NCBI GenBank assembly: GCA_032164295.1
Contig: JAJHTX010000011.1
Location: 1,550,001-1,614,000 of the forward strand
Reading direction: 5' to 3'
Source of the DNA: Inonotus obliquus
Lineage: Eukaryota; Basidiomycota; Agaricomycetes; Hymenochaetales; Hymenochaetaceae
Length of the DNA: 64,000 bases
The notes under the pieces: model-generated
Databases searched by the model: none
The model's input: only the letters and a program-made list of their open reading frames with translations
What the model was told of the DNA's origin: nothing
Shown: positions 1 through 15,175 of the stretch, in pieces
Numbering within the stretch: position 1 is the first letter of the stretch
Layout: each line of letters starts with the position of its first letter
Position numbers and translations under genes: made by a program

Positions 1-2686
1 AATTATGCCACGCGTCCTTTGCGGACTACTTCATGTCGTCTAACCATTCGAACGAGCCCTGGGCCTTCGATATCGCTGAGGCAAAATGCCTGATCGTTAA
101 TCGCTGCTTCACTGTCATGAAGGGCCTGCTTCGTTTCAATATCTGCGATGTGAAGTCATCCTTTATCCGAAACGAAGACGACCCGGGATTGCTTCAGCGC
201 ATCGAAGCCCGCATACCGTTGCATCTCGAGTACGCGTGCCTGTACTGGTCACAGCACCTCATTGATGTCGACCGTTCAGCTGATCGTGTCGAGAAGTTGT
301 CCCATTTTTCACGCCATCAGCTCTTATTTTGGTTCGAGGTGCTCAGTCTAAAGAAGAAGTTCGGACGCATTGCTGCACTCCTCGATGTCGCTTCATACGT
401 CGATGTGAGTTGATGAATAATCGACAATGTGACGATGTCGCTGACTTTGCATAGGGACGTGATGCAGATCTTTCATCGTTCTTGCGAGATGCCAGCAAGT
501 TAGCAAGTATCTTCGCGATGCCAATCATGGAGAGCGTGCCGCACATCTACCTTTCCATGATTCCTCTTTCAAAGGACGAGTCGAGAGTTTCAGCCCATTA
601 TTCGAAATACCTACGTTCGGCGGTGGGGATAGAGAGGAGAGGCGTAAAGCGGTCCGCGGTGTGCTTGAAGGTGCTAAAACATCCTGAAATGGTCAACTCT
701 GTCACCGTTTCACCTGATGGAAGGCGGATTGCTTCAGCTTCTTCGGATGGGATCCGAGTTTGGGATCTGCACAGCGGGGAAGAGATCCTTTGTATCAACC
801 ATTCAGACGTTAATTCTGTCGGCTTCTTCCCTGATGGGAGTCGACTCGTGTCAGGCGGTCGAACTGTGACTGTCTGGAACGCTGAGAATGGCGACGTGGT
901 CCTCGGTCCCCTCAAGGGTCATACTGATTATGTAATTGTAGGCGCCGTTGCTGTCTCGCCGGATGGAACGATGTTCGCTTCCGGATCAGATGACAAAACG
1001 GTCATTATCTGGAATGCTTCGGATGGAAGGATTCTGTCGCGTTTGACAGGGCATACACATCCAGTGACGTCACTGTCCTTTTCTCCCGACAGTTCTAGAC
1101 TCGCATCGTCCTCGAATGACCAGACGGTGAGGATATGGAACATGAACAGCAGAGAACTAGCTCTTGCGCCATTTGAACACAGACACTTCGTCGAATCTGT
1201 TGCATTCTCACCGGACGGCAGTCATGTCGTCTCGGGTTCCGGTTCGGAAGTGACGATTTGGGATTTGGAAGGGAATGTTATTTCCGTTCTGAAAGGACAC
1301 ACGGACATCATCATGTCTGTTGGATACTCGCCTTGTGGAACCCGCATCGTCTCTGGAGGAGGAGATGACAGAACTGTAATAGTCTGGGATGCAGTCACCG
1401 GGAAGATCGTTTCTGGACCTTTCACGCACGATCACATGATCCATTGCGTCACCTTTTCCTCTGACGGAGAATACATCGTCTCAGGCTCACACGAGACTGT
1501 AAGAGTTTGGGATGCTACGGCCGGCACAGTCACTCCTGCAAAACAAGAAAGGCATACAGGCGGAGTCCAATCCGTTGCATTTGCTGCCGACGGAAGTCTC
1601 ATTGCGTCAGCCGACGCCGACGGCTCGATCATAATCTGGGACGCTCTGAGCGGCGATGTAGCAGCCGGCCCTCTCCTAGGACATTTGAAGTCGGTCGAAT
1701 GTATCGCATTCACTCCGGACGGTTCGCGACTCATCTCATGTTCGTGGGATGGGAAGATGATGATTCGGGACGGCTCGACAGGAAAACCAGTTCTCGGATC
1801 CCTCGATGTGTACTCAGAGTTCATTCGTTGTATTGCAGTGTCTCCAGATGGTACAAAGGTCGTAACTAGTTCAAACGACGAACCGATCAATGTGTGGGAT
1901 GTTGCGACAGGCGTGCTCATTGCTGGTCCGTTGCACGGTCACTCGATATCTGTCGAAACACTCGCTTATTCACCCAACTGCAATCTGCTCGCATCGGGTT
2001 CGTCGGGCGGTGGTACTGTCATAATCTGGGATACGGACACTTGGGTGGCGACGTCTGAAGCCTCAAAACAGCATACCAGTGTACAGTGCGTCTGCTTCTC
2101 ACCGGATAGTTCGCTACTCGCTTCTGGCTCGTACGATGGAACCGTGCTCGTCCAGGACGTGGAGACCAGACAGGTTATCCACGGACCTCTCAAGGGACAT
2201 TCGTGTTCTGTCTCCGCTGTCGTTTTCCTGCTTGACGGTTTGCATGTCGTCTCAGGCTCTTGGGACGGAACAATACGAGTGTGGAATGTAAAAAGTGGAC
2301 AAACCACCTACGTGCTCGAGGGCCATTCCCAATCCGACTGGTCTTTGGCCGTGTCTCCAGATGGTACGCATCTCGTCTCAGGTTCTGGGGATAATACAGT
2401 TAGGGTGTGGAACGTGGCGGACCTGGGAATACACGGAGATAGCTACTCCGTTTCATCTTGTACGGAAGACGTATCGAACTGGGAGTTGGGAGATGATGGA
2501 TGGATACGCGGTGGGCGCGACCGAAGTAATCTACTGTTGTGGGTCCCGCCTGACCTTCGCTGGACGCTCTTGCGTCCTCGGAACACGCTCATCCTCAGCT
2601 GCGAATTTTCGACTAAAGTCAATTTCACGGATGCAGCTCTCGGGGAACGATGGTCAGAATGCTTTAGGGAACCGAAGGAGGGCTAG
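1..2686 (+). CDS. NACHT-WD40 NLR-like protein, C-terminal part (5' end outside window)
   Basis: The reading frame is already open at base 3. An intron at 405-454 (GTGAGT...TAG, phase 0) joins it to the long second exon, which ends with TAG at 2684-2686. The first exon encodes the linker that follows the NACHT ATPase in basidiomycete NLR-like proteins (a HASFADYF motif followed by a helical stretch with RFNICDVKSSF). The second exon carries 14 WD40 blades, each ending in a VWD/IWN-type motif (for example IRVWDLHSGEE, VIIWNASDGRI, INVWDVATGVL). Two blades have lost the W of the motif (MMIRDG, VLVQDV). Proteins of this architecture are thought to act as cytoplasmic self/non-self or heterokaryon-incompatibility sensors, with the WD repeats binding ligand. 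That role is family knowledge, not visible here. The effector and NACHT domains must lie upstream of base 1. Confidence 0.88.
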
Positions 2687-3595
2687 AAGTTCACGGTATT
2701 GGCGCTTTCCTGTGCATTTGGTAAATTTGGTTAAGTTGGAGTACGATACGTCCCACTTATTGTACGTCCCACTTATTGTATCTCGGTATGATGGTATAGA
2801 ACATTACCCACACATATTATTTCCCACGCAATCAGCCGAACTGACAAGATGGCTCCATATTACCCTCCCTGCGAGTATCCTCGTCCCCGTTCGTCGCATA
2901 TTGAGCAATTAGCTTCTTGAAGTGGGTTGTGGTTTGTCGCATTCAGGGTTTTTGAGATGCGAAGTGAGTTTGGTTCGGATTGGGTTGTTTGATGATATCA
3001 TCTTCGTATGACAAATCAGGACTTGAGGTGCTTCGTTCGACCCTCACAAGGAGCTAGTGGGTCGTTCTCATCCGTCTACTTGTTGGACTCATTCGTATTC
3101 CTTCAGAGTCTTGCGCGGATGTACATGTGATAAGTATCTCATACAGGGCTAATTAGGTACTGAATGTAAGTCTGCAATTGTTCTTCAAGCACGCAGATGT
3201 CCTGCTCGGCATTCCCGTGCACTTCTCAGCTCGTGTACCAAGCGTCTGGCTTCTCGACCCGTCTGCCTCCATAGCATGAATACACTGGGTCCATCCTTCC
3301 AAGTCTTGGTCTTTCTTCGTGTACTACGCGCTGTTGTTTCAAGATTTGCACACTCCGAACATCGATATAGTCATATTCTCGAAGCGATGCTCACACTAGA
3401 ATCGCAGTCAGGGTCTATGCTTTCGTATCTCCTTCAGCCTAGAGATACCTTGTGGAATCTTGAATGGAACTGTCCTATGTACATTATATTCACGGCACGG
3501 AATTTTGTTCAATAGAATTGAGTGAGTAATGTATATGCTTACATAATGGGATCATTTATAATGATTTTCCGTCGCTGCGGGGCTGGAACACTACT
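2687..3595. other. Intergenic spacer with a 16-bp tandem duplication
   Basis: No convincing gene. A perfect head-to-tail duplication of TACGTCCCACTTATTG lies at 2747-2762 and 2763-2778, probably in the 3' UTR of the WD40 gene. The ORFs overlapping the rest are short and lack recognisable motifs. Confidence 0.6.
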
Positions 3596-4345
3596 GTGAA
3601 TTCTGGAACTTACACTGTTGGCACGATGCTGCAAGACTTTGACGGAGAACTCGTTTCTCGGCCGACAACGAGTCAGAAGGATGTTGTTTCTTACCTCCAA
3701 GTAGAAATGCGCGAAACTGTTACCAAGAGGACGCGCAGTGTCATTGGCAGCGCGATGATACTACCAGAAGGATGGGATGAAAAGATGTCCCTTCTTGGCA
3801 AAGCTGCAGCTGGGTTATTTATTTGGGCGTCGACGGCCATAAAGATGGTGGAGAATAGCAACTATCCGTTCGATGAGGTCGAATGGCTAGTATCGATCCC
3901 CAGATCGCTTTGTGATCTGGACAAGCTGTATGAGAAATCCCTTCGCAGGTCGGGCATCAATTGGGAGAGCAAGATATCAAGGGATAACTTCCAGAAGATT
4001 GTTGCCCTAGTGCTTTAGGGAAAAATCCCATTATCAGGCCATACAATAGATGGTACCCTCGGATTCCCAACCTCAAAGACCTCGTTTCTGATCTTACAGT
4101 GTCTTCGAAGTTTGATGACATACACCGAAGAGACTCCGGTCAGTTTACTCCACGGCTCGTTTGCGGACTACCTTTCGTCACCCGACCACTCAGACGAGCC
4201 CTGGGCCATTGATATCGCTGAGGCAAAGCGCCTAATCTGAAATCATCAATCGCTGCTTCACTGTCCTGAAGGACCTGCTTCTCTTCAATATCTGCGATGC
4301 AAAGTCGTCCTTCGTCCGCAACGAAGATGTCCGGGACTGCTTGAG
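3596..4345 (+). pseudogene. Broken NACHT-region copy of an NLR-like gene
   Basis: The frame from 3596 reads like the part of a basidiomycete NLR just after the nucleotide-binding site, with the typical GLFIWAST segment followed by SGINWESK and IVALVL. It hits TAG at 4016-4018 and then continues in the same frame with GKIPLSGHTIDGTLGFPTSK and HGSFADYLSSPDHSDEPWA until a second stop near 4220. The last ~200 bp match the start of the WD40 gene at 3-190 at DNA level, including the SFADY region. No WD repeats follow. An in-frame stop, a later frame disruption and abrupt loss of homology make this a decayed partial duplication. A GT-AG intron removing the first stop cannot be excluded, but no good signals were seen. 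Confidence 0.75.
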
Positions 4346-5347
4346 CGGATCCGTCAGGCAAAAGTCGGATTTCTTGTAAGCGCAAGTAGGACTTGCTATG
4401 TAATGTACAGTTGTAGTCATCCCGCCACCGTTACTTTATATGCAAAAAATCAATCTTTCATGTAGTTTACTTTCTCAGCGAGTAATGGCATGTGTATTGC
4501 AATCAAAATTCTATGATATTTCTGATATTGTCTACTATAAGAAGGCTGATTTGCTGCTGAGTTGATCAGTCCACTTCTTCCACAACAGCAATAGCAATAG
4601 AAGGTCGGACAAGATAGCTGTGGCTTTCTAATCCGCTAAGAATGATCATATTTGGTATAAAATCCACAAAGACTTCCTGTTGGAAAGTATCATGTTAGTC
4701 ACTTCACCATTATACCAAAGCAAGTCGATTAACCATTTATCCTTTATACTCATCGCTTGTAAGACTATTGTACGACTTTATATTTTCTTGTCAGCCAATT
4801 CGCTTTGTGCAAATCGCAATCTGCACTGCACAAAGTGAATTGGCTGCATGTGAGTCTGAGGATGATGAAGTCGTTCAGTTCAACATTCAACTCCTATGGT
4901 GCTCACAGCCTCTTTGCCTCGTCCTATCTCTCAAAATAGCTGTCCTTCTTTAGAATGTCTTCCATCCGAATGTCAAACTTCTCCTGGTCTGCTTGCCTAC
5001 CGCCCTCGTCATATTTCAATCCTCGTGTCCAATTTTTGATGCAAGAGATTAGCCGTGGGAATAAATCGGAACTCCCAAACTCGTTCCACACCTTTGAGAT
5101 TGAAAAATCGTCTTGACTCTTCACGGTCGGTAAATAGTCCACACTAGTTAGCATACCATGCGAACTTACAACCAGTCCCCAAGATGGATTCAGCAGGTAT
5201 TCCTGTGTCCCCTTCTCTACCCGCGTTAAACACAGGCGATACCGTTCCTGACACGTACGCGTTATGTCTCATGTAAAAATGGTGTAAAAGCGATTCTCCG
5301 CTCCTCTGTTTCACTTTCTCTATCTTTATTCTTCTTAATCTTCGAAT
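4346..5347. other. Spacer, possibly holding upstream exons of the FunK1 gene
   Basis: AT-rich to about 4950. Two short open stretches on the + strand, starting at ATG 4954 and ATG 5184, could be upstream exons of the following kinase gene, but I could not join them in frame with good splice sites. A strong hairpin lies at 4792-4846 (separate entry). Confidence 0.4.
4792..4846. repeat. Inverted repeat, 20-bp arms, 15-nt loop
   Basis: The left arm at 4792-4811 (CAGCCAATTCGCTTTGTGCA) is mirrored by 4827-4846 with one mismatch (19 of 20 bases pair). The loop is 4812-4826. It sits in a stretch with no gene between the NLR pseudogene and the FunK1 gene. It could be a remnant of a small inverted-repeat transposon or a structured RNA. 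Confidence 0.85.
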
Positions 5348-7747
5348 ATGCTGCAAGACTGCGACGGAGAAATCGACTCCAATGCCTATCAAAGGCTTCT
5401 AGAACAGATACCATCGTTGGATACTCCATTAGATGCTTCTCTTGTTTGCATCGTGGCGACATTAGCAAGCCTTGTCGTTTCCCCTATCGGCGAAGATGTC
5501 CTTGTGTTCACGAGAAATGCTATGAACGATCTTCATCTGCACGGTATCAGTGAAGGTTATAGGCCGGACTTACTCGCTTTTTTTGCGCCGCAGCCTGGCA
5601 GAAGCACTACGTATCGTTAGTGGTTCTAATATTCCAGGTGGTAATGAATTGTCAGTCAACCCACCTCCACAACGAATTGTGAGCATTGCGGCTCTTCAAG
5701 ATCGAGGAGGCGATATTTCACCGTTCATACGCTACCTTGCAACTCTCGCCTCTTACAGGCCAGCGTCCTGTTTACAACATGGACTTCTGATCGGTGAAGA
5801 TACCATAACGCTTGTCGCTCTTGGCTCCAATGTTCGACCGGTAGACCGCAGCGTTCAATGGGACCGCCCTGGCGAAATTTGCACATATATGAAAGTTATT
5901 CGAGACGAGGCACTTAGAACACCTCATCTTGCTGTTCCTATGCTTTTGGAAGTGAAGAATATGAAGAGATCGATGGCTGGCCTGTATACTGCAACTATCG
6001 ACGAGAGGCTGTTTTTACAGCTTCCCCTTTGTTCAAGCGGCAATGAGCGCAAATCATTCGTTGCATTAGGTGTCGAGGAGGATTATTACGAGAATCTTCG
6101 CGTCTTCAAGTATTCGTGGTATAGAAGAGATGAAGCCTGGCAGGAGCGGAAGTTCCTGGAGGAGTTGCGAGACACACCCGGTGTTGTCGAACTCGATGAG
6201 AGTCTTTCGTTGGAGGCGGTAGACACAAGCAACTCTACAGAGCATGGAGATGAAGGAAGTTCGCAGGTTAGACGTCTCCTCGCTTTGAAGACAATCGGCT
6301 TCCCTCTTTGCGCAAGCGAGTCTGTCCTCGAATTCTTGGAGGCTCTTTATGACCTCCTCGAAGGTACGTGTACGCATTGTTTAGCTTTTGGTCAAATGAC
6401 ACTAAATGGCTTTAAGTGATACGGTACCTTGCGCAGGAAAAGAGCACCCTACACCGGGATATCAGTTGGAGTAATGTCCTCATCCGTCCCAAGGAATTTG
6501 GCAGACGGAAAGCCAGAATTGGAAAGGCAGCAAATTTTACAGAAGAGGACGGCGGATGCCGCATTCCTCACGCATACCGTTTTGTGTCAGATATTTTCGA
6601 GGAAGATGGGTGAGTAGCCCACTCAAATAGTGTAACGTTGGCTCGTCTGCTCTAGGTGGAGGGTTCGAGTTGCGTTAACCGATTTTGAGCACGCGAGTGA
6701 TAGTCACGATGAGGACGAATTGAAAATATCATCAGTTAGTAACGTTTACGGAGAAATAGTATTCACTCACAATGAATTGCACAGGGCACGCCTATGTTTA
6801 TGGCAGAAGATATGTTGGAACTTCGTTGCGCGGCAGAAATGGATCTAGATGGTCCTCACCATGACCTTAATATCCTGCGCCTGATATCCGAAGACTTGAT
6901 GTCCGACGATTGCTGCAAAAAGTATGCTGATCCCTTGGAAAGAGCGGAGTGGGATGCTTTCTACACTGATGGATATAAGCATCTCGAATGGCTGGTTAGT
7001 CCCGAGACGGAGGATTTGTCGTCTTTTGAAAAGATATTTCAGCACGGCGCGGTTCACGAAGCAGAGTCCGTATTCTATCTCTGCGTCCTGTATTTCAATC
7101 GCATGTGGCCGCGTGATGAATGCGTGGAAGAGTCAAAGATCAAGGATTTGGAGGTGGATCGCGGCACGGTGTTTAACATCTTATCCAACCGCAGAGTGTA
7201 CCCGGGTGGTTTCATCCGACAACTACCACGAGTGGGATTTGGTACGTCCGAGAGACTGAGCCCGTTCTACGACATGATTGAAAGGATCAGGAGGTATCTG
7301 AAGTGCCCTTGGTACAACGTGTCTCAGACCAGACGAGGCGAGCGCTACGAGTTTCACCTGCATGACTTTATGCAGCGCATTTTCTTGAAGGAGATTATAC
7401 GGCTGCGTCAGGACAACGACCCCATCTATATCCAGGAGAACCCGCTATCCGTTCGCGCCGATTATGGTCCATCTTCGTATTGCTTTCATTCGTGTTTGCT
7501 TGCTTTGATGTCGAATGATTTGGAGAGCAGTATGAATGCCGCTAAGAAGCAAAAAAGGGAGGAAAGGCAAGAAGCTCGAAGACAAAGGCCCTGCCTTGAA
7601 AATTCTAAGGACAGATGTTCCGTAGATACATCTTCAAGCGTAGGAGGTAACACCCCGGGCGAGTTATCCTCGAGCATTACAGGCACGAGCGAGAGCCACG
7701 ACCAGAAGGTGCGCTTTTCTACTGACATTCGTACTATGAGAAACTAA
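5348..7747 (+). CDS. FunK1-type protein kinase
   Basis: Proposed exons are 5348-5543, 5638-6363, 6417-6609, 6656-6734 and 6785-7747. Exon 3 encodes the catalytic loop STLHRDISWSNVLI, the HRDIS..N variant that marks fungal FunK1 kinases. Exon 4 gives VALTDFEHA in place of the usual DFG. Exon 5 begins GTPMFMAEDML, the FunK1 activation-segment motif, and continues with the C-lobe. FunK1 kinases are expanded in mushrooms and their substrates are unknown. The start is uncertain: three in-phase donors (5544, 5550, 5556) can join exon 1 to exon 2, and more exons may lie upstream. The C-terminal tail is low-complexity and charged. After the TAA at 7745-7747 the same frame stays open to 7924 (see findings). 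Confidence 0.75.
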
Positions 7748-10971
<3,224 letters not shown>

Positions 10972-11483
10972 ACGGTGAAGAAAAAACACGCCGATCGATC
11001 ATATACGTTGCGGACCAATTCTACGTACCGCGTTCTACTTTTATAGACCTAATCGAAGTGGGGACGCTCACACAAACTCAGAGAGAAACACTCATCGCAA
11101 TTATACCTTCTAATAATTTCCATTATACCATCCTCTGACCTGGTCCAGTTTTGACCTTTGCACCCTCTTCCTTTTGTCCCATCCTGGATCTGAAGAAGAC
11201 TATGTATTTGTTCTGTTCGATTCTTGTACTCTTGGGGTTCCTGGTTTTGCAGATCCTAATATTCGTTCACCGTGTTGATGAGTTATAATGATTATGTTCG
11301 CCGGTTTGGCTTCCAAAGGTTAAATAAAGATGTATGTGTATGTGCTATTCTTTGATGTGCGAATCGAGAACAGGACACGGTAAGTCACGTCGTGTCACAA
11401 GATGTGATTGCTTTAATTACGTAAACAACTGGCGACCTGTTGTACTTAGCCTCTTTGGTTCTTCAAGTTCCTCACCTTCACCA
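10972..11483. other. 3' UTR of MAP kinase and promoter of dynactin subunit gene
   Basis: No gene seen. C/T-rich and AT-rich tracts are consistent with a 3' UTR followed by a short promoter; both flanking genes point right. Confidence 0.5.
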
Positions 11484-12068
11484 ATGCCGCCGATGTAAGT
11501 ACTTCATTCGCCTCAACGACGGGGATTGTAACTGAAGATTCAAAGAAAGGATAAATATACTATTCACTCCAAGGCGATTGTATGCCAGGATGTTGAGCTA
11601 AAGGGCGATATTACCATAGGGGCGGGAACTGTTGTCCACCCGAAGGCCTCTATCTTCGCTATTGCAGGGCCCATTATCATCGGGGCGAACAACATTATTG
11701 AAGAGAACGTGGTTATTGTAAACCGAAGACGCGAACCGATGCGCATTGGGGACGAGAACCTGATTGAAATCGGAGCGCGTGTGGAATGTCCCGTTATTGG
11801 AGATCGCAACACGATATCTACCAAGTCTCGGGTGCATCATACGGTACGGTTGGGAAACTACTGTGTTGTGGGTGTGAGGTGCTTGGTTGCGCCGCCGGAA
11901 GATGAGACGATTGAGGATTATACGGTGTTTTTTGGACCTGAGGCGGAGAGGAGGACGTGGAGTGGACGGGGGAAGGTGCAGGAGATGGATTTGAGGAAGA
12001 AGCATACGGAGTATCTCAAGGAGACGTTGCCCAAGTTTAATAGACAGAGGAAAGGTGATGCTTCGTGA
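11484..12068 (+). CDS. DCTN6: Dynactin subunit 6 (p27, left-handed beta-helix)
   Basis: An 11-nt first exon (11484-11494) is joined over intron 11495-11545 to exon 11546-12068, giving MPPIKDKYTIHSKAIVC and a protein of 177 residues, close to the usual size. The sequence shows hexapeptide-repeat beta-helix periodicity: IHSKAIVCQDVELKGDITIG, VVHPKASIFA, IIIGANNIIEENVVIV, IGDRNTISTKSRVHHTV. A charged C-terminal helix follows. In the family this subunit sits with p25 at the pointed end of the Arp1 filament of dynactin and helps dynein bind cargo. The tiny first exon would be missed by ORF-based gene calling; the frame fits only with the 51-bp intron. Confidence 0.88.
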
Positions 12069-12319
12069 ATGTGATGTTGTGGCTTTTCGACGTATTTACT
12101 ATTTGTGTTTGTAACGAATCGTCTAAGGTAGATATTTCATTCATTAGCAGCTTGTAACTCAATTGACAATTCTGTGACCCCCTTCGCGTCACGTGCTCTC
12201 ATTTTTCTGCTTCAACTTGAACTTGAAAAGTTCAAGGCCAAAGCTCGCTCAATGCTTCCCGCTGTCATGTCCCAGGGAACACTGCAACAGACGCGTTTGT
12301 AACCCAGTATAAACGGAGA

Positions 12320-14907
12320 ATGAATAAAAGAGCTTCACCGGCTGACTCGCCAGCGATGCAATCTGGGACAACCCATAAATCGAAGAAGCTCAAGGCATCG
12401 GAGTCTCCAACCTCAGATGCCTCTAGCGTGAACCGCCCGAACTCCCAGGCTGGTGAAGACCAATGGGTGACCGTCGGGCACAAGAACAAAGCAACATGTA
12501 CGTATGGCTATATCTTTTGGCTAGTCGTCTGGTTGGAAATTTAATAACAGTTATTCCACCGAAACCAGACGTTACCGCTTCTAACGCTTTCGCCAGCCTT
12601 GCGCAAACAAGTGACCAGCAATCCAACAATAGTGAACAATGGTCCAAAGTGGAGAAAAGAAAGGCGAAGAAAGCACGAAAGGCAGGCGAGAAGGCTGAGG
12701 TTCGTGGTATTCATCGCTGCGCATGCTTCTTTCACTTAAGAATACATCAGCTTTCTCCACCTCGATTTTTCTACGTGAATAGCGAGATTATCAAGCGAAG
12801 AGAGGGTGTCGCTATAGGTGTGAGGCAGTCCCTTTGAAACGTTTGGCTGATATTGACGTCGTTTGGATAGGACATTCGTGACCTTGTACTTCACTTGCTT
12901 GGAGAGGCAGCTCCTCAACCTTGGTTAAAAGTAGAGGTGTGTTGCACTGATTTATCAGTTAAACTCCTTCTGACTGCTTATAAGAACCGACAAGCGATTG
13001 AGAAGGTCGTGGTATTGTTTGTTCCGGGCATTCTTCCAGAACACCTCAACGTACATGTTCAGCAAACGACCGCAACATCCAACCCGAACCTGCCCTTATC
13101 CATCCCTCTTCCTCCTGATACAAGCTCCCCCCTTCAAGCAAAGCCTGTAGTCGTGAAGACATTGTTCGGTGGAACCAAGGAGATCATGCCAGATACGAAG
13201 AGCAGCGGTGGACCTAGACTTCCCTTCGTCGCCCGCACGTTTAGTCACGTCTGTCCAACCCGCGCACCGGGTGACTCGTTTCGTATGCACAGTGTTCTTG
13301 GTGCGTTCTTCCAGGGTCCTGTCAGCGCCGAGGAAAAGAAGCGCCGTATGGCGGCAGCCTTGAAAGGTACGCTCCCGTGCTTATAACCTTTGCGAGTGGC
13401 TAATGCTGAGTGGATCAGCTGGGAAAAGTTTAGCTATTGACGATCCGATACGTTACGTTCTGAGTCCAGCCCAGATGCTTGAGAATGAGTACCCTTTACC
13501 GACGTACATGAAGGAAGCATCAGACGGGGCTGATGCAAGTTCTTCGTTGCTTGAGGACGGATGGGTGGAGACAGCTCAACCAGAGGAAAATGAGTCTGGT
13601 CCTATCGAGATTTTCTCGGTGGACTGTGAAATGGTGGGCTTCTCATTATTCTCATTTATTACGTCTTAACCCGATCGTTATAGTGTCTTACTGAAGATGG
13701 GAAGGAACTGACTCGTGTCTGTGCAATCGACTTCAAGACCGGGAAGGTCTTGCTCGATCGATTGGTAAAGCCACCGAAACCAGTGATTGATTACCTGACA
13801 AGGCAAGCTCTACATAACGTGCGATGGTGAGGGTTAAGACGCTAATCTGTTATTCAAAGGTGGTCAGGTATAAATGAGGAGTCTCTCCGGGAGATCACAG
13901 CTACCCTGGAATCTACGCGAGATGAACTCCTTAGCCTTCTCTCCGAATCGCGTAGCAGGACCGGAAGGGCCCCAATCCTGCTTGGGCACTCCTTGGAATC
14001 TGATCTGCGCGCCCTCAAGCTGGCGCATGGCCGATGTATTGACACTGCGTTACTCTACCACCATCCTCGTGGGCGACCATTAAAACCGGGACTTGCTTGG
14101 TTGACGAAGAAGTGGTGCGGAAGGGAGATTCAGAACCGAGGAGAAGGAGGGCATGACGCAGAGGAGGATGCTCGTGCATGCGTTGAACTTCTACAGCGGA
14201 AAATTCAAGGTGGACCATCCTTTGGCGAATATAAGTCAACGACGGAATTTGAAAGTATCTTTGACCGCTTGCGGCGCTCGATTCGTGGGAGTCCTAGTGG
14301 TGAACCTGGTACCGGTTCTGGAGCAAAGCTCAGAACAGCCGTAGTTGACCGGGGAAATCCAGCAACGTGGCACGGTGCGGGATCAGGACGGTGTATTGGC
14401 TGTTCCAGTGATGAAGAGATCACTCAAGGAATATTACAGTGCATGGATGGCAGTGATTTCATATGGGCACGCCTCAGTGGACTTGCAGAAGCACAGAATT
14501 GTATGTCCATGCCCATGATACCACACACGCACGGATGCTGATCCTTGCTCTTAGGGCTACAATCGAAGAACTCGGCCGATAATCCTGTACAAGCCTTCCC
14601 AGAACCAGACGACTCTACCTTAGATAACGCCTGTAAGGCGCTGAATTCACACTTATCACTTATTCATGCAACTCTTCCTCCTCGAACCGCTTTTATCGTG
14701 TTCACGGGACACGCAGACCCACGTCCAATGGTAGCACTGCAGACGCAAAAAAATGCATTCGAGAATGCCATTCGAGCCTCTCAAGGTGGTTCAAATTCCA
14801 CCGTGAAGTTGCCGGAAGGCGTTCGATGGACGAACGCTGATGCTCGTGACTTGGAAGAGGCCGTGGAGCGTGCACGCCGTGGACTGTTGTTCCTGTGCCT
14901 GAAGTGA
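12320..14907 (+). CDS. REX1: RNA exonuclease 1 homologue (DEDDh 3'-5' exonuclease)
   Basis: Nine exons: 12320-12497, 12551-12699, 12751-12819, 12871-12936, 12985-13366, 13419-13633, 13684-13802, 13860-14500, 14555-14907; 723 residues. The exonuclease motifs are in order: Exo I VDCEM (the codon after M begins a new exon), Exo II GHSLESDLRAL, and Exo III GHDAEEDARACVEL, the DEDDh signature with the catalytic His. The N-terminal half is Ser/Lys-rich, and the C-terminal part has an FIVFTGHADPRPM segment, as in Rex1/REXO relatives. In yeast the enzyme trims 5S rRNA and tRNA 3' ends in the nucleus. Intron 13803-13859 is of GC-AG type (AG|GCAAGC...AAAG), required by the frame YLTRWSGI. A short uORF starts at about 12251 upstream of the chosen ATG. 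Confidence 0.92.
13803..13859 (+). other. GC-AG intron in REX1
   Basis: The donor is AG|GCAAGC, matching the U1 snRNA well apart from the C, and the acceptor is TTCAAAG. Reading through it would give stops; no GT donor nearby restores the exonuclease frame. Confidence 0.8.
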
Positions 14908-15175
14908 TTCTTGAGCAGGTGGTGGGCAAGGTGGAAGTACATCTCGTTCTTTGAGTTGTCGTTATACATAGTCAGTGGTTCATCGTTTGTTCCGAGCTCC
15001 AACTCAGTCGTCGTTTTAAATAGCAGTTCTGAATCATGCTATTATTGGCGTGTGGTGATATTTATACGAACCCGGTGAAGAAGTACTCTTCGCACCTTGT
15101 GACTCCCTGGTGCGAATGAATGGCTCAGCGTGGATTGGGACTTTTGGACCCATCAGCTCTTTCGTCACGGTTGCC

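Noticed and set aside
598..2307. Several - strand ORFs opposite the WD40 repeats
   Set aside because: They recur with the WD repeat period and mirror the coding sequence; no independent motifs.
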